Under the pieces are notes generated by a model. The model was not told the origin of the DNA. It saw nothing but the letters and a program-made list of their open reading frames with translations, and ran no database searches. This document shows positions 8,265 to 16,426 of a stretch of 64,000 nucleotides of DNA, one piece after another. A program made the position numbers and the translations under genes. This DNA is from SFWF01 sp045537915 (lineage in GTDB: Bacteria; Bacillota; Clostridia; Oscillospirales; Acutalibacteraceae). Location of the stretch: contig JAZSQK010000011.1 in assembly GCA_045537915.1 (NCBI GenBank), positions 62,001 through 126,000 of the forward strand. The letters are read 5' to 3'. The first letter of the stretch is position 1. Every line of letters begins with the position of its first letter.

Positions 8265-8290
8265 AAAAGACGGCTATGCCGTCTTTTTTT
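8263..8290. terminator. bidirectional terminator between cysK and the catabolic operon
   Basis: AAAAAAGACGGC (8263-8274) pairs with GCCGTCTTTTTT (8278-8289) around TAT. Runs of T on both strands serve both converging transcripts. Confidence 0.9.
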
Positions 8291-8321
8291 ATGAAAAATG
8301 AAGAGATAATCTGCGCCTTTC

Positions 8322-9701
8322 CTATTTCAAATCCTCTGCCCTGCCCACAATGCCATAGTCGGCATAATCAAAAATCGGCGCATCTTTATCGGGGTTTATT
8401 GCAATAATGGTACCCGATTTCTGCATACCGGCAATATGGTGAACGGCGCCCGAAACGCCTACTGCAATATAAACGGACGGACTTACCGTTTTTCCTGTCA
8501 AGCCGACCTGCAAACTGTAGGGTAAAATATCGTTATCGACCGCTTTTCGAGTAGTTGCAACTTCTGCCGAGTACTTTTCTGCAAAAGCCCGAACCGTGTC
8601 TAAACTATCCTTGGCGCCATAGCCTGCCGCTACAATTATGTCGGCTCCGTTTTTAGCAGTACGGACTGTTGCCATAGCAGGTTTTGTACTGCTTACAATT
8701 TTCGCAATAACACTGCCCGAAAGTGCGGGACGGTACATATATAATTCCTCGCCGTCAGTCTCAAGCAAGGTGCAATCGGCACAAAGGCCCAATCCTAACA
8801 TGGCGGCAACCTCGGCAGAGCGCCTTTTGGATAGCGAATCACTTCCCCAAAGAACTGCATTGGGCTTTTCAGCAGTTATCTTTAGGGCTAATTCTTCGGC
8901 AGAGCCAAGCGGTAAGACGGTTATATCGTCGCTGAATGTTTCAGCAAACGGTCTCGGACCCCCACCTACAATAAACACTTTATCAAGCTTTTGCGAGTTC
9001 GACACAGTTTTTTCTATCTTTTCGTTTCGGCGGTCTAGGGCCTCGGCTATAATTGAGGGAAGTTCATTCGGAGAAATAAATCTGCATTTTCTCTTGCCCG
9101 ACTCATTTTCAAAGGTTTTTACAACCCTAGTTGGCGAACCTGCAAGACCGCATTTTTGGATATCGGCTCCTATATCTTCTGACGACCAAACTTCAACCTC
9201 ACCGAGCTTTGACATAATGCTCGGCAGCCTTAAATTACAGGTGCGCTCAATAGTTAAAAGCGCAGGTAAAGCTACCGTTTGCGCACCCATATCACGAGTG
9301 GTACATGTAATATTCTGACCTATCTCGTCAATACTCATAACATTGGTTATGAGGTTTCTGTTTGATAATACCGAAAGCATTGGCCCCGTTTGCGCTGTAT
9401 CCCCCACAAGAGTTTGTCTTCCGCAGAAAATTAAATCGGGATTTATCTTGCCGACCGCAAGTGACAGAGTGTATGCGGTAGCCAACGTGTCCGCTCCTGC
9501 AAATGCCTTATCGGAGAGAAGGATTGCTTTTTTAGCTCCCAATCTGGTTAATCTTAAAAGGAAGTCTTTAGCGGTCAGCGGTCCCATGCTTAACAGGGTA
9601 ACCTCTGAGCCCTTGATTCTTAAGGCTTCCTCGAAGGCCGAGGCATCAAAGGGATTTATTTCTCCGTCAAGCCCTTGACGGATACAAACTAATATTTTCA
9701 T
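8322..9701 (-). CDS. electron transfer flavoprotein, fused beta and alpha subunits
   Basis: A single 459-residue chain with both ETF subunits. Residues 1-215 match EtfB: MKILVCIRQ start, TLATAYTLSLAVGKINPDLI, then TRDMGAQTVALPALLTIE. About residues 240-459 match a shortened EtfA. They include KNGADIIVAAGYGAK and the FAD-binding domain VGLTGKTVSPSVYIAVGVSG with the AVHHIAGM, AINPD and ADYGIVG motifs. ETF normally shuttles electrons between flavin dehydrogenases and other carriers. As the last gene of the operon that also encodes a GlcD-type FAD oxidase and an Fe-S protein, it is the likely electron partner of that oxidase. It starts 1 base after the FGGY kinase stop. The fusion order and compact EtfA part are unusual. 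Confidence 0.88.
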   Translation of the reverse strand: MKILVCIRQGLDGEINPFDASAFEEALRIKGSEVTLLSMGPLTAKDFLLRLTRLGAKKAILLSDKAFAGADTLATAYTLSLAVGKINPDLIFCGRQTLVGDTAQTGPMLSVLSNRNLITNVMSIDEIGQNITCTTRDMGAQTVALPALLTIERTCNLRLPSIMSKLGEVEVWSSEDIGADIQKCGLAGSPTRVVKTFENESGKRKCRFISPNELPSIIAEALDRRNEKIEKTVSNSQKLDKVFIVGGGPRPFAETFSDDITVLPLGSAEELALKITAEKPNAVLWGSDSLSKRRSAEVAAMLGLGLCADCTLLETDGEELYMYRPALSGSVIAKIVSSTKPAMATVRTAKNGADIIVAAGYGAKDSLDTVRAFAEKYSAEVATTRKAVDNDILPYSLQVGLTGKTVSPSVYIAVGVSGAVHHIAGMQKSGTIIAINPDKDAPIFDYADYGIVGRAEDLK

Positions 9702-9702
9702 A

Positions 9703-11172
9703 TTATCTCTCTTTGTATATCGGTGCTAACGCATCGTGTATTTTTTTATAGGTTTTAAACACCTTAAGGTATTTTTCGGTATTTTCGGGGTTGGGATATG
9801 TAATATCAACCTCTTTTACACACTTTTCTACCGCATCTTTAGGGTCTTTAAATACGCCCACAGCAATACCCGCAAGCATTGCGGAGCCGAAGGACGAATC
9901 CGAACTCTCGGTGGTTTTAAGCGCTATTCCTAAGGCATCGGCAATCATTTGACGCCAAAGTTTGCCCTTTGTACCTCCGCCGATAGCAGTAGCAACGCTG
10001 TTATACGGAATATTAAGACTGTCAAGATAAAGCTTACTGTCAAGAAGCGAATAAGCAACCCCCTCAAGCACCGCACGTGTAAAGTGTGCCCTTGTGTGAG
10101 TAGCCCTGACACCCGTAAAGCTACCGCAAAGGGCAGGGTCGGCGTAAGGAGTCAGTTCGCCGTTTAAATAGGGGTGGAAAATAAGGCCGTCACAGCCTAT
10201 CGGAATCTCCTTTGCGCCATCATCAAGCTCTTTATATTCACCGCCGAAGGTATCTCTGTACCAGCGATATGAGGCGGCGCAGGACTTTGTAGCGGTACCC
10301 GGATACCACATTCCTTCTGCTATATGAGAATAGTTTACAAGATGTCTGTCAGGATAGGGATTATCGGTTATAACGCAAATTCTGCCTGCCGTTGCAAGTT
10401 TTACTGTAACATCCCCCCTGCTTACCGCTCCCGAAGCGAAAACCTCCATAACCGTATCGGTAGTTCCGCAGATAACAGGCGTACCCTCTTTTAATCCTGT
10501 GGATTTCGATGCTTCTTGGTTTACCTTACCGATAATATCGGTAGGCCTTGCAACAGGCGGTAACATATCGATAGTTATACATGCCAATTTGCAAAGCTCC
10601 TCATCCCATTCCAATTTATTGCAGTCAAAAAGCATACTGCCCTCGGCTTCAATATAATCGGTGCAAAAAACTCCTGTCAGATAATAACGGATAAAATCCT
10701 TTTCAAAGAATATATACCTTGTTTTTGCAAAAACCTCAGGCTCAGTATTTTTAAGCCAGATGAGCTGTGGTAAGGTCCAGATTGTATCGGGCTTATGATA
10801 TGTTTTTTTGAAAATTTCCTCGCCAAATTTCTCTCGCAGATTATCGGCTTGTTTACGAGAACGTGTGTCGGTCCAATGAATAGCATTTCTGAGGGGCTTA
10901 AAATCATTATCGCAGACAAGGAAGGTATGGGTTGCAGAGTCTATCGCAATTGCCAAAATATCCCCATTGTCTATACCGCTTTTTGAAAGCAGAGCCTTGC
11001 AGTTTTCTTTAAGTGCATTTATCCAGTCCCAAGGAGACTGTTCACATGCGTTTGCCTCAGGATACAGTGTTGGATATTCAACCGTATTGTCAGCGATTAT
11101 ATTGCCGTTTGTATCAATAAGGGTAGCTTTGGAGGCTCCTCCTCCAAAATCTATGCCTAAAAGATATTTCAT
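9703..11172 (-). CDS. FGGY-family carbohydrate kinase
   Basis: A 489-residue sugar kinase of the xylulokinase/gluconokinase type. The N-terminal phosphate-binding strand is MKYLLGIDFGGGASKATLID; SPWDWINALKENC, HWTDTRSRKQ and the C-terminal AIGGGTKGKLWRQMIADALG complete the FGGY pattern. The ATP-binding GGGxxS-type motif is GGGTKG. It would phosphorylate a ketose or polyol with ATP. It is the ninth gene of the operon, after DUF4867, with AAAGGGAA ahead of the ATG. The operon holds a second kinase of a different fold (PfkB), so two phosphorylations or two feed points are implied. The substrate cannot be read from the sequence. Confidence 0.88.
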   Translation of the reverse strand: MKYLLGIDFGGGASKATLIDTNGNIIADNTVEYPTLYPEANACEQSPWDWINALKENCKALLSKSGIDNGDILAIAIDSATHTFLVCDNDFKPLRNAIHWTDTRSRKQADNLREKFGEEIFKKTYHKPDTIWTLPQLIWLKNTEPEVFAKTRYIFFEKDFIRYYLTGVFCTDYIEAEGSMLFDCNKLEWDEELCKLACITIDMLPPVARPTDIIGKVNQEASKSTGLKEGTPVICGTTDTVMEVFASGAVSRGDVTVKLATAGRICVITDNPYPDRHLVNYSHIAEGMWYPGTATKSCAASYRWYRDTFGGEYKELDDGAKEIPIGCDGLIFHPYLNGELTPYADPALCGSFTGVRATHTRAHFTRAVLEGVAYSLLDSKLYLDSLNIPYNSVATAIGGGTKGKLWRQMIADALGIALKTTESSDSSFGSAMLAGIAVGVFKDPKDAVEKCVKEVDITYPNPENTEKYLKVFKTYKKIHDALAPIYKER

Positions 11173-11192
11173 TTTCTATTCCCTTTCGAAGC

Positions 11193-11843
11193 TTAATATT
11201 TAATCTCGTAGTTTACGCCCGTAATTGAGCCGACTACTCCTTTTTCGATAAGGTCCTTGTTGTCCACATGGGCGATTATCCACTTATTTTTACGGAAAAG
11301 AAACCTATCCTGTGTTTTTTCGGTCAAATCGGTATTTGTTCCCATAGGCAGACCTACAACACAGCCAAAGCCCTCCGAGCAGACTTCACAGGGACAAAAA
11401 TGAAGCGAGGTAGCGTAAACCTCTACCGCCGTTCCAGCAGGAAGATAAAAGGCCTTGAATTTTGAGGAATCTATCCCCCCGTTCTTAATGTCCCATATAT
11501 GTCCTAATATGAGAACCAAAGGGGTAACCGCTATATTGATTTCACTCGATGTGTGCCACTCGGTTGCATTTAATAATTTATTATGACCCCAACAGTAGCC
11601 TATCTGGGCGGGTAGCGTACCAAAATATTCATTCTGAATTTCTGTGGCTATTTTTAGTTCCTCAAAAGCCTCTACAGAGGGCATATATGATGAGCCGTTT
11701 TCGACTTGCGGCATTTTTTGGGCCTCTTTTACAATCTCGGTTATATCCAAGCCCTCAATAATTCTTCCGTATGAGGCAAACTCGCTGTCCTTTACATCAT
11801 AAAATTTAACTTCGGGATTGAGTTTCTTTAATCTATCCAGCAT
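11193..11843 (-). CDS. DUF4867 family protein (cupin-like)
   Basis: A 216-residue protein that I assign to DUF4867. The start is the ATG at 11843 with AAGGTGA upstream; an upstream extension of the frame would overlap the epimerase gene and is rejected. A cupin-like beta core is suggested by EWHTSSEINIAVTPLVLILG and FYLPAGTAVEVYATSLHFCP. The segment LHFCPCEVCSEGFGC carries a Cys cluster. The N-terminal pattern KLNPEVKFYDVKDSEFASYG is also typical of the family. Such proteins travel with sugar isomerase and kinase genes in gut Firmicutes, so an isomerase or epimerase acting on an operon intermediate is a reasonable guess, not shown. Confidence 0.7.
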   Translation of the reverse strand: MLDRLKKLNPEVKFYDVKDSEFASYGRIIEGLDITEIVKEAQKMPQVENGSSYMPSVEAFEELKIATEIQNEYFGTLPAQIGYCWGHNKLLNATEWHTSSEINIAVTPLVLILGHIWDIKNGGIDSSKFKAFYLPAGTAVEVYATSLHFCPCEVCSEGFGCVVGLPMGTNTDLTEKTQDRFLFRKNKWIIAHVDNKDLIEKGVVGSITGVNYEIKY

Positions 11844-11853
11844 TTTTATCACC

Positions 11854-12705
11854 TTATTCAACAATAGTAATCGAGTGAGTGTGTTTATACTCGCCCTTGC
11901 CATCAAGTGCGATTATTCCCTCTTTTTCGGTTATATCATAGCTTGTGCCGACAATATCCTGTATGCCGTCCCAAGGTTCTAAGCAGATATACGGAGCGTT
12001 TTGCTTGTGCCATAAAAGGAAGTACTTATCGTCGGGGAAGTCAACCCTGACAGCCCTGCCTGTTTTTCTGTTGCGAAGGGTTGCAGATTTAGATTTAAGA
12101 TCCTTAAAGACGAGGGCATCAACCGTAAAATATTTGTCATATAAAGGCAGAACCTTGCTGTCCTTTATTATTGGTATTGTCTGATTTGAAAGCAAATTTC
12201 CGTAAAGCAGGTATGCATTCAAGGTTTCGTTCTGCGGGAATATTACATCGTAATCCTCTATGCCCTCAGGTGTATAATAGCCCTCGTGAGAGCCGATGCT
12301 GAAATACATAATGCCGTCATTTTTGTTCTTTACCGAATAATCTATTTTTAAGGCTTTTCCGCTTAATGTATAAATTACCCGCAATTCATAATCAAAGGGA
12401 AAGCACTTTTTAGTTTCGTCATCAGACCTATGCAGAAATACTACCCTGTCTGCCGTTATCGTTTCAACCTCGAAGGTTTTAAAACGAATATATCCGTGCT
12501 TTTGGAGGGTATATTCTTTGCCGTTTAACAGATATTTGTCCTCCTTAAGCCCTCCGCATATCGGGAACATAAGCGGACAAGAGCCTGACCAGACCTCACT
12601 TCTGCCCTCCCAGATATACTCTGTTTCATTGCACACAATACTTTTAAGCTCGGCGCCGAGTTCATTAAGTTTTACCGTTATATATTCGTTTTTTAAGGTT
12701 ATCAT
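11854..12705 (-). CDS. aldose 1-epimerase family protein
   Basis: A 283-residue GalM-superfamily protein. It begins with the family pattern ITLKNEYITVKLNELGAELKSI, continues with EYIWEG and WSGSCPLMFPICG, and has the substrate-facing HGYIRFKTFEV and IGSHEGYYTP. The superfamily interconverts alpha and beta anomers, with a His as acid and a Glu as base. This branch resembles LacX/YeaD-type epimerases, which can accept unusual or phosphorylated sugars. In the operon it would feed the right anomer to the sugar isomerase at the operon's start. The ribosome site is weak (GAGTGA). Confidence 0.82.
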   Translation of the reverse strand: MITLKNEYITVKLNELGAELKSIVCNETEYIWEGRSEVWSGSCPLMFPICGGLKEDKYLLNGKEYTLQKHGYIRFKTFEVETITADRVVFLHRSDDETKKCFPFDYELRVIYTLSGKALKIDYSVKNKNDGIMYFSIGSHEGYYTPEGIEDYDVIFPQNETLNAYLLYGNLLSNQTIPIIKDSKVLPLYDKYFTVDALVFKDLKSKSATLRNRKTGRAVRVDFPDDKYFLLWHKQNAPYICLEPWDGIQDIVGTSYDITEKEGIIALDGKGEYKHTHSITIVE

Positions 12706-12776
12706 TGAAAATCACTCGCTTTTATTTAAGTAGCACAATAGAGATATGCAGAGCCGCATATCTCTATTTTAGTCTT

Positions 12777-13571
12777 TTATCTGTTTGCGATCCAATCGTG
12801 CTGGGGATCATTGCTTCGATTAAAGCCCTGATAGTCACCCGCCATTAGCCAGAGAAAATAGGTCTGATATCCCGGGGTTGAAACGGTGCTGTGATATCCG
12901 TAAGGAAATTCGACAAGCTCATCATTTTTGACCCTGTAAGCCTCATCGAGTTCACCGTCAGCAGTGTATAGACACTGAACGGCAAAGCCTTGTTTTGGAT
13001 CAAACAGGAAGTAGTAAATTTCTTCTGCTATGCACTCGCTGGGCATATTGTCTTCATCGTGCTTGTGAGGCGGAAATCCTGCCCAGTTTCCCTCTGTACA
13101 GTAGCACTCGCCAATGGTTAAAATCTTAGCGTTTGAGTTGCCGTCAACGAGGAAACTTGTTTCTCTCTCGAAGGGCTGCTCACCCAGAACCTTTATTACA
13201 ACGTGGTCCTCACGAAGAACCTGAGGCTCGGTTTTTTCTGCCACAGGGGTAGCGCAAACAGCAATTTTAATGTGGTCGATTGCCTCAATTACAAGCTCCT
13301 GCTCCCTTGGCATATAAAAGCATTCTGCCTTACGGTTGTCAAAAACGGTCATTCTGTTGCCAACATTTTCAAAAACCTCATCGTTCACATAAACGTTGCA
13401 GTGACCCTCTAGCATAATAAAGGCAATTTCTTTATCCTCTGTATTAAAGGGCAGTTTTTCTCCTGTTTCAAGTTCAATTATACCAAATTCAAGCTTCTTT
13501 AAGGAACACTCACCTATTTTGCAAATAGGTGTATATCCGTTTGAAGATTTGTATGATTTTTTAAAGTTCAT
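12777..13571 (-). CDS. IolB/KduI-like cupin sugar isomerase (5-deoxy-glucuronate isomerase family)
   Basis: A 264-residue bicupin of the IolB family. Signature stretches are GNWAGFPPHKHDEDNMPSE, EEIYYFLFDPKQGFAVQCLY and FPYGYHSTVSTPGYQTYFLW. They hold the metal ligands His-x-His, Glu and a later His. IolB converts 5-deoxy-glucuronate to 2-deoxy-5-keto-gluconate during inositol breakdown; KduI acts on 4-deoxy-uronate. The gene overlaps the PfkB kinase gene by 11 bases and is followed by the epimerase gene. The next steps of the IolB route, a PfkB kinase and a class II aldolase, are encoded beside it, but IolG, IolE and IolD are absent, so inositol itself is unlikely to be the substrate. Confidence 0.85.
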   Translation of the reverse strand: MNFKKSYKSSNGYTPICKIGECSLKKLEFGIIELETGEKLPFNTEDKEIAFIMLEGHCNVYVNDEVFENVGNRMTVFDNRKAECFYMPREQELVIEAIDHIKIAVCATPVAEKTEPQVLREDHVVIKVLGEQPFERETSFLVDGNSNAKILTIGECYCTEGNWAGFPPHKHDEDNMPSECIAEEIYYFLFDPKQGFAVQCLYTADGELDEAYRVKNDELVEFPYGYHSTVSTPGYQTYFLWLMAGDYQGFNRSNDPQHDWIANR

Positions 13572-14472
13572 AACCGTTCTCCTTTAAATATTCTTTTACC
13601 GTTTCAAAGTCGGGTACGCTCTCACGAGCTCCGATACCTGTGCATTTTATCGCAGAAACTGCACTCGAAAAATGACAGCACTTAAGAAAATCAAAGCCCT
13701 TTACGACTCCCGCAGCAAATGCTCCATGGAAGACATCTCCAGAACCGTTTGAGTCAACGACCGAGGCCGGATATATCGGGTATCTAATTATATCATTTCC
13801 GTTGTATAAAAGTCCACCTTTTTTGCCCTGTGTAACAACCACAACCTCAGGCTTATAGGTTTCATAAAGTTTTCTTGCCGCTTCTTCCGGTGTCTTACAA
13901 CCGGTATGGCCGAGTGAAAACTCCTCAGAGGGAATCATTATATCGGTAAGGGCTAAAAGTCTTTCAACTCCGTCATAAAGGCCTCCGCAATCGTAAAGCA
14001 CCCTTACTCCGTTCTCTCTTGCTACTTTTGCCGCTTCTACAGCAGCCTCCATCTCATTTCCGTCTACCATAAGAATCTCTGCATCGCAAATTGCTTTCTT
14101 TTGCCTATCATCAAGTTTCAGCGGCGGCAAATTACCCTTATCAAATACACAGGTTCTGGTTGCAGTATCGGCGCAAAGCCAAAGTACCGATGCAAAGGAG
14201 CGATATCCCGATTTTACCTCTATAAGATGGGTATCTACGCCATACTTTTCAAAATCCTCTTTGAGAAACTTACCGCCGTTGTCATCAGACAATACTCCGA
14301 TATATGCGGTCTGCTCTCCAAGTTTTCTTGCCGCTACAAGACCGGTAGCAACAGGACCGCCGCCAGCAGTTTTACTGGCGGTGGCTCTCATTTTTGTATC
14401 TTCACTCGGATATGTAGGGATGTTATAAAGGGTGTCGAAAACATTTGCGCCTATTCCTACTATTTTTGCCAT
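13561..14472 (-). CDS. PfkB-family sugar kinase with YihV-like features
   Basis: A 303-residue ribokinase-fold kinase. The N-terminal GGGPVATGLVAARKLG sugar-binding region and the C-terminal VVDSNGSGDVFHGAFAAG, carrying the catalytic Asp of the GxGD motif, are clear. The motif reads GSGD instead of the usual GAGD. DVFHGA together with SAIKCTGIGARESVPD near the end recalls YihV, the 6-deoxy-6-sulfofructose kinase, more than fructokinase, judged from memory of that sequence. In IolC-type or tagatose-type pathways such kinases precede the aldolase, and here the aldolase gene lies directly upstream (3 bases apart). The product is probably a ketose-1- or ketonate-6-phosphate. Confidence 0.87.
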   Translation of the reverse strand: MAKIVGIGANVFDTLYNIPTYPSEDTKMRATASKTAGGGPVATGLVAARKLGEQTAYIGVLSDDNGGKFLKEDFEKYGVDTHLIEVKSGYRSFASVLWLCADTATRTCVFDKGNLPPLKLDDRQKKAICDAEILMVDGNEMEAAVEAAKVARENGVRVLYDCGGLYDGVERLLALTDIMIPSEEFSLGHTGCKTPEEAARKLYETYKPEVVVVTQGKKGGLLYNGNDIIRYPIYPASVVDSNGSGDVFHGAFAAGVVKGFDFLKCCHFSSAVSAIKCTGIGARESVPDFETVKEYLKENGYEL

Positions 14473-14475
14473 AAC

Positions 14476-15315
14476 TTATGCCTTTCCGTCTGCGCCGACG
14501 AGTTTTATTTTCTCTATACAGAAATTCTTAACCGCTTCGATAGGCTTTTTCATAAAATTATCAATTGCAACTGCTCTGTCGGGCTTCTGAAGCTCCTCCA
14601 GACAAGAGTCTAGAAAAGCGTAGCAGATGTCGGTCGCAAAATTCATTTTGCGAATACCGGCCTTAACCGCTTTTTTAACCTCCTCATCGGGAACTCCCGA
14701 GCCTCCGTGAAGAACAAGGGCCGTTTTGTTTGTAGCCTTGCGTATTGCATCGATGCGTTCGATATCTAGCTTGGGCGGTTTTTTGTATTTACCGTGAGCA
14801 GTTCCTACTGCTACTGCAAGACAAGAAACGCCTGTCTCCTCAACAAACCTTTTTGCATCCTCCGGCGTTGTAAACTCGTCCATATCGGCATCATTGGTAG
14901 TGCCTACATGTCCGAGTTCTCCCTCGACCTGAACATCAAGATACTGACAGGTTTCAACAACCCTTTTTGTAAGGGCAATGTTTTCATCAAAGGGCAGTGT
15001 TGAGCCGTCAAGCATAATGCCTGTGGCGCCGTAGCGTAGCGAACGGGTTGTTTCAAGCTCGGAAGGGCCATGGTCGAGATGGAAGCAGACAGGGACTCTT
15101 GCCCCCTCTGCAGCTGCCTTAATTATCGGCGATAAATAATATCCCGTTTCCTCCTTCATAAGTCGAGGATAAACCTGCATAATAACGGGAGCCTTCATCT
15201 CTTCAGCCGCCTTGATTACACCCATTACGCTTTCCATATTGTAAACATTAAAGGCAGGAATGCAAAAGCCGCCTTTTTCTGCTAAATCGAGTACATATTT
15301 TAAGCTTACCAACAT
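14476..15315 (-). CDS. class II ketose-bisphosphate aldolase
   Basis: A 279-residue zinc aldolase of the FbaA/GatY/IolJ family. Landmarks are GGFCIPAFNVYNMESV, the zinc ligands in PVCFHLDHGPS and LVLHGGSGVP, VEGELGHVGTTNDAD, and VAVGTAHGKYKKPPKLD. The C-terminal KMNFATDI phosphate-binding strand is present. It cleaves a phosphorylated ketose to dihydroxyacetone phosphate and an aldehyde. Which aldehyde is unknown, but the FAD/Fe-S/ETF module encoded with it suggests the other product becomes a 2-hydroxy acid that is oxidised further. AGGTGA sits 7 bases ahead of the ATG, and the gene follows the Fe-S gene after 3 bases. Confidence 0.9.
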   Translation of the reverse strand: MLVSLKYVLDLAEKGGFCIPAFNVYNMESVMGVIKAAEEMKAPVIMQVYPRLMKEETGYYLSPIIKAAAEGARVPVCFHLDHGPSELETTRSLRYGATGIMLDGSTLPFDENIALTKRVVETCQYLDVQVEGELGHVGTTNDADMDEFTTPEDAKRFVEETGVSCLAVAVGTAHGKYKKPPKLDIERIDAIRKATNKTALVLHGGSGVPDEEVKKAVKAGIRKMNFATDICYAFLDSCLEELQKPDRAVAIDNFMKKPIEAVKNFCIEKIKLVGADGKA

Positions 15316-15318
15316 ATT

Positions 15319-16404
15319 TTATTCACCTAAAATCAAATCTTCGATTGAAATTATTTCTACATCCTCTGCTACCGCTTTAAGTGAAACATATTCCGAAACG
15401 CAGGCGGTAACTATTCTCGTTGCGCCGATGCTCTTTGCATTAAATATTCTTCTCGCCGCAACCTTTTTAATAACCTCAGGCATATACTGGGCCATAAGGA
15501 TATTTCCAGCCCAAACAGTTTCGGCACGGTTAAGCAGCATTTCGCCAAGAACCGCATAAGACATAATTATCTCACGAGCCTCCTCGGTTTCCTCGAGATC
15601 ACGGGACAACTGATAAGGATCCTGGAACACAACCGACTTGCCGCTGTTTTCGGCCTCAAGTTTACCCTCTCTTAAAAGGTTTGCAACAAAGCTTGTGAAA
15701 GTCACAATCTCTGCCTTGACCTCAACCGAATATTCCTTATAAAGCTGTTTTATTGCCTTTGCATCGGTCGGGTCATAAACCACAACCGTCTTATATTCGC
15801 CGAGAGCTTTTGCACATACTTCCATCTGAGCCTTGGTTTCATTGGCAGCACCGATAAGGAAGTCAAGCTGAGCTCCGCTCGGCGCTTCATTTTCAAGCAC
15901 CGAGAAATCTACTCCCGCTTTATCTAAAACCTTAATAGCCTTTAAAGCCTGTTCACATGCCATGAACTTAGCATCGACGCCAAGGAAAAGAAGGGTGTCT
16001 TTTTTAGCAGAGTGGGCTTTTATAGCCTCACTCAAGCGTTCACAGGTAGTAGTTCTTCCATAAGCGTTACCAGTTTCAATGCAGTTGGTAACCAGTGTGT
16101 TTATGTATTCGGGAAGTTTGCCCTCAAGGGCTGCCTGGAGTCTGGTTTCCTTTGTAAACATAACCGGATCCCAGCCTGTTGTACAGTCATGTACACAAGC
16201 ACCGCAGGTACAACACTCATAAATGTTGTCCATTATTTCCTCAAGTTCCATAGCCTCACGATTAACAAGTGCGATTCCAAAAGCTCGGGCTCTTGCGGTG
16301 TTTCTTTCCTGACCGGTTGCATTACCTATAGGGCAGATATGGTGACACATCCAACAAAAGCGGCAGGCGTCAACATGTTTTTTAGTTTTTTCAGACATTA
16401 TCAT
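15319..16404 (-). CDS. (Fe-S)-binding protein of GlcF/HdrD type
   Basis: A 361-residue electron carrier. The N-terminal 100 residues hold two [4Fe-4S] motifs, CRFCWMCHHICP and CCTCGACVHDC. The C-terminal two thirds resemble the CCG domains of GlcF and heterodisulfide reductase D, but the usual HDPCHLGR reads QDPYQLSR, so the cysteine there is lost. It would pass electrons from the FAD oxidase encoded just upstream, presumably to the fused ETF at the operon's end. A GGGAGGT site lies 8 bases before the ATG at 16404; a second in-frame ATG at 16398 is possible. Confidence 0.87.
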   Translation of the reverse strand: MIMSEKTKKHVDACRFCWMCHHICPIGNATGQERNTARARAFGIALVNREAMELEEIMDNIYECCTCGACVHDCTTGWDPVMFTKETRLQAALEGKLPEYINTLVTNCIETGNAYGRTTTCERLSEAIKAHSAKKDTLLFLGVDAKFMACEQALKAIKVLDKAGVDFSVLENEAPSGAQLDFLIGAANETKAQMEVCAKALGEYKTVVVYDPTDAKAIKQLYKEYSVEVKAEIVTFTSFVANLLREGKLEAENSGKSVVFQDPYQLSRDLEETEEAREIIMSYAVLGEMLLNRAETVWAGNILMAQYMPEVIKKVAARRIFNAKSIGATRIVTACVSEYVSLKAVAEDVEIISIEDLILGE

Positions 16405-16426
16405 TACAACATACCTCCCGTTAATA

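Noticed and set aside
8638..9318. 226-codon plus-strand open frame inside the ETF gene
   Set aside because: Antisense shadow of a clear coding region, with no ribosome site or family resemblance.
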